Part shown: one piece after another, positions 4,954 through 5,396 of the stretch
Layout of the letters: every line of letters begins with the position of its first letter
How positions within the stretch are numbered: position 1 is the first letter of the stretch
Source: Planctomycetota bacterium
GTDB taxonomy: Bacteria; Planctomycetota; Phycisphaerae; WQYP01
Reading direction: 5' to 3'
Length of the DNA: 5,396 nucleotides
NCBI GenBank assembly: GCA_021852225.1
Contig: JAJZOA010000251.1
Location: 1 to 5,396 of the forward strand
Position numbers and translations under genes: made by a program
Notes under the pieces: model-generated
The model's input: the letters and a program-made list of their open reading frames with translations, nothing else
The model's database searches: none
What the model was told of the DNA's origin: nothing

Positions 4954-4998
4954 CGGCAGGCGAAACGGCAACCCGCCGCCCCTGCATTGGAGCCGTTA
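4951..4998. terminator. Inverted repeat that joins the stop codons of two convergent genes
   Basis: TAACGGC (4951-4957) contains the TAA of the CBS gene. Its complement GCCGTTA (4992-4998) contains the TAA of the minus-strand gene. GCAGG (4956-4960) can alternatively pair with CCTGC (4981-4985). The stem could slow or stop transcription from both sides, but there is no U-run on either strand. Confidence 0.35.
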
Positions 4999-5349
4999 TT
5001 GAGCCGCCGCCCGCCGCAGATGAATCAGCGGCAGGTTAAACCGCCGGCGAATGCGGTTATTTTTCGTCACCAGGCGGTCAAACAGCGGTCCGGTCAGAAA
5101 ATCCACATGACCATCGGCAAATCCGACGACACGCATCGCGCTGGTCGGCGCGGCACGGTTATAGATAAGAATGAATTCGGAAGGGCTGGGTATTTTCGTT
5201 TCATCCATACCGTCGCCCACATAAATCAAGTCAGAGTGTGATTGTAACTGGTGGTTTAAACTTACAAGCGACAGAGATTTTACCAGGCTTTTGGCCAGCG
5301 GATGCGTGGCCGAATGGGGGTAAATCCACAGTGCCGGGTTGTTATCCAT
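4996..5349 (-). CDS. C-terminal part of an H-X9-DG-like (prepilin-processing-associated) protein, 5' end broken
   Basis: The 117 residues from ATG 5349 contain 'YVGDGM' (43-48), 'FILIYNR' (59-65) and 'RVVGFADGHVDFL' (73-85). The last resembles the H-X9-DG signature (ADGHV followed by an aromatic) of pseudopilin-like proteins abundant in Planctomycetes; the signature His is Thr here. These proteins usually start with a type IV prepilin leader and an N-terminal helix, absent in this frame. The ATG has no ribosome site. Protein-like sequence continues upstream in frame (FPQNAGQILK directly before the ATG) until it meets a TAA (5391-5389) inside the 24-bp repeat at the window end. The gene is therefore probably truncated or misassembled at its 5' side rather than starting at 5349. 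It is convergent with the CBS gene, 42 bp apart. The family call is moderate. Confidence 0.5.
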   Translation of the reverse strand: MDNNPALWIYPHSATHPLAKSLVKSLSLVSLNHQLQSHSDLIYVGDGMDETKIPSPSEFILIYNRAAPTSAMRVVGFADGHVDFLTGPLFDRLVTKNNRIRRRFNLPLIHLRRAAAQ

Positions 5350-5372
5350 TTTTAGTATCTGGCCGGCGTTTT

Positions 5373-5396
5373 GCGGAAAAACAGGGGATTAACCAT
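5373..5396 (-). repeat. 24-bp exact repeat, copy at the right edge of the window
   Basis: This copy is identical to 3297-3320 and reaches the last base, so the true match may be longer. In its own frame it gives a 14-codon ORF (MVNPLFFRKTPARY, 5396-5352) that stops 2 nt before the ATG at 5349. No natural function is evident. Confidence 0.9.

Overview
The window looks like a short piece (perhaps a whole contig) of a bacterial chromosome. The best guess is a planctomycete-like bacterium, possibly Phycisphaerae. The reasons are a protein end of the 'ADGHV' prepilin-processing (H-X9-DG-like) type that is abundant in Planctomycetes, a large secreted pectinase-family enzyme, a four-helix-bundle (S23/bAvd-like) remnant, single-gene transcription units and low coding density. 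This placement is inference from family content only; no rRNA or marker gene is present.

Left part (1-1110), a decayed accessory zone. It opens with the first 20 codons of an IS5-like transposase on the minus strand. The IS end probably lies near 123, and an open reading frame begins on the other side of it, as if the IS had interrupted that gene. Next is a minus-strand four-helix-bundle gene that keeps only its first ~52 codons. Two 121-bp near-identical direct repeats with purine/pyrimidine inverted arms follow, with a perfect hairpin between them. The second copy stops 15 bp short of a tRNA-Pro(TGG) gene on the minus strand.

Middle (1185-1898), no convincing protein gene but signs of RNA genes. 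A TTGACA-16-TATACT promoter at 1380-1407 has no ORF behind it. An extended -10 promoter (TGCTATAAT, 1657-1665) places transcription start at the first base of a three-stem RNA of about 80 nt that ends in ten T's. The second is the best candidate here for an undescribed element.

Right part (1899-5396), four protein genes. A secreted GH28-family (polygalacturonase-like) protein on the minus strand keeps the three catalytic aspartates but lacks the usual His and Arg of the active site. It is divergent from an exported N-acetylmuramoyl-L-alanine amidase on the plus strand with all zinc and catalytic residues. A two-CBS-domain protein follows, and then a convergent C-terminal fragment of an H-X9-DG-like protein. 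The last 24 bases of the window repeat exactly the start region of the GH28 gene and cut into the H-X9-DG-like frame, which suggests a rearrangement or an assembly artefact at the contig end.

The genes do not form an obvious operon. The GH28 protein and the amidase share a divergent intergenic region and both act outside the cytoplasm, but a functional link is not shown by the sequence.
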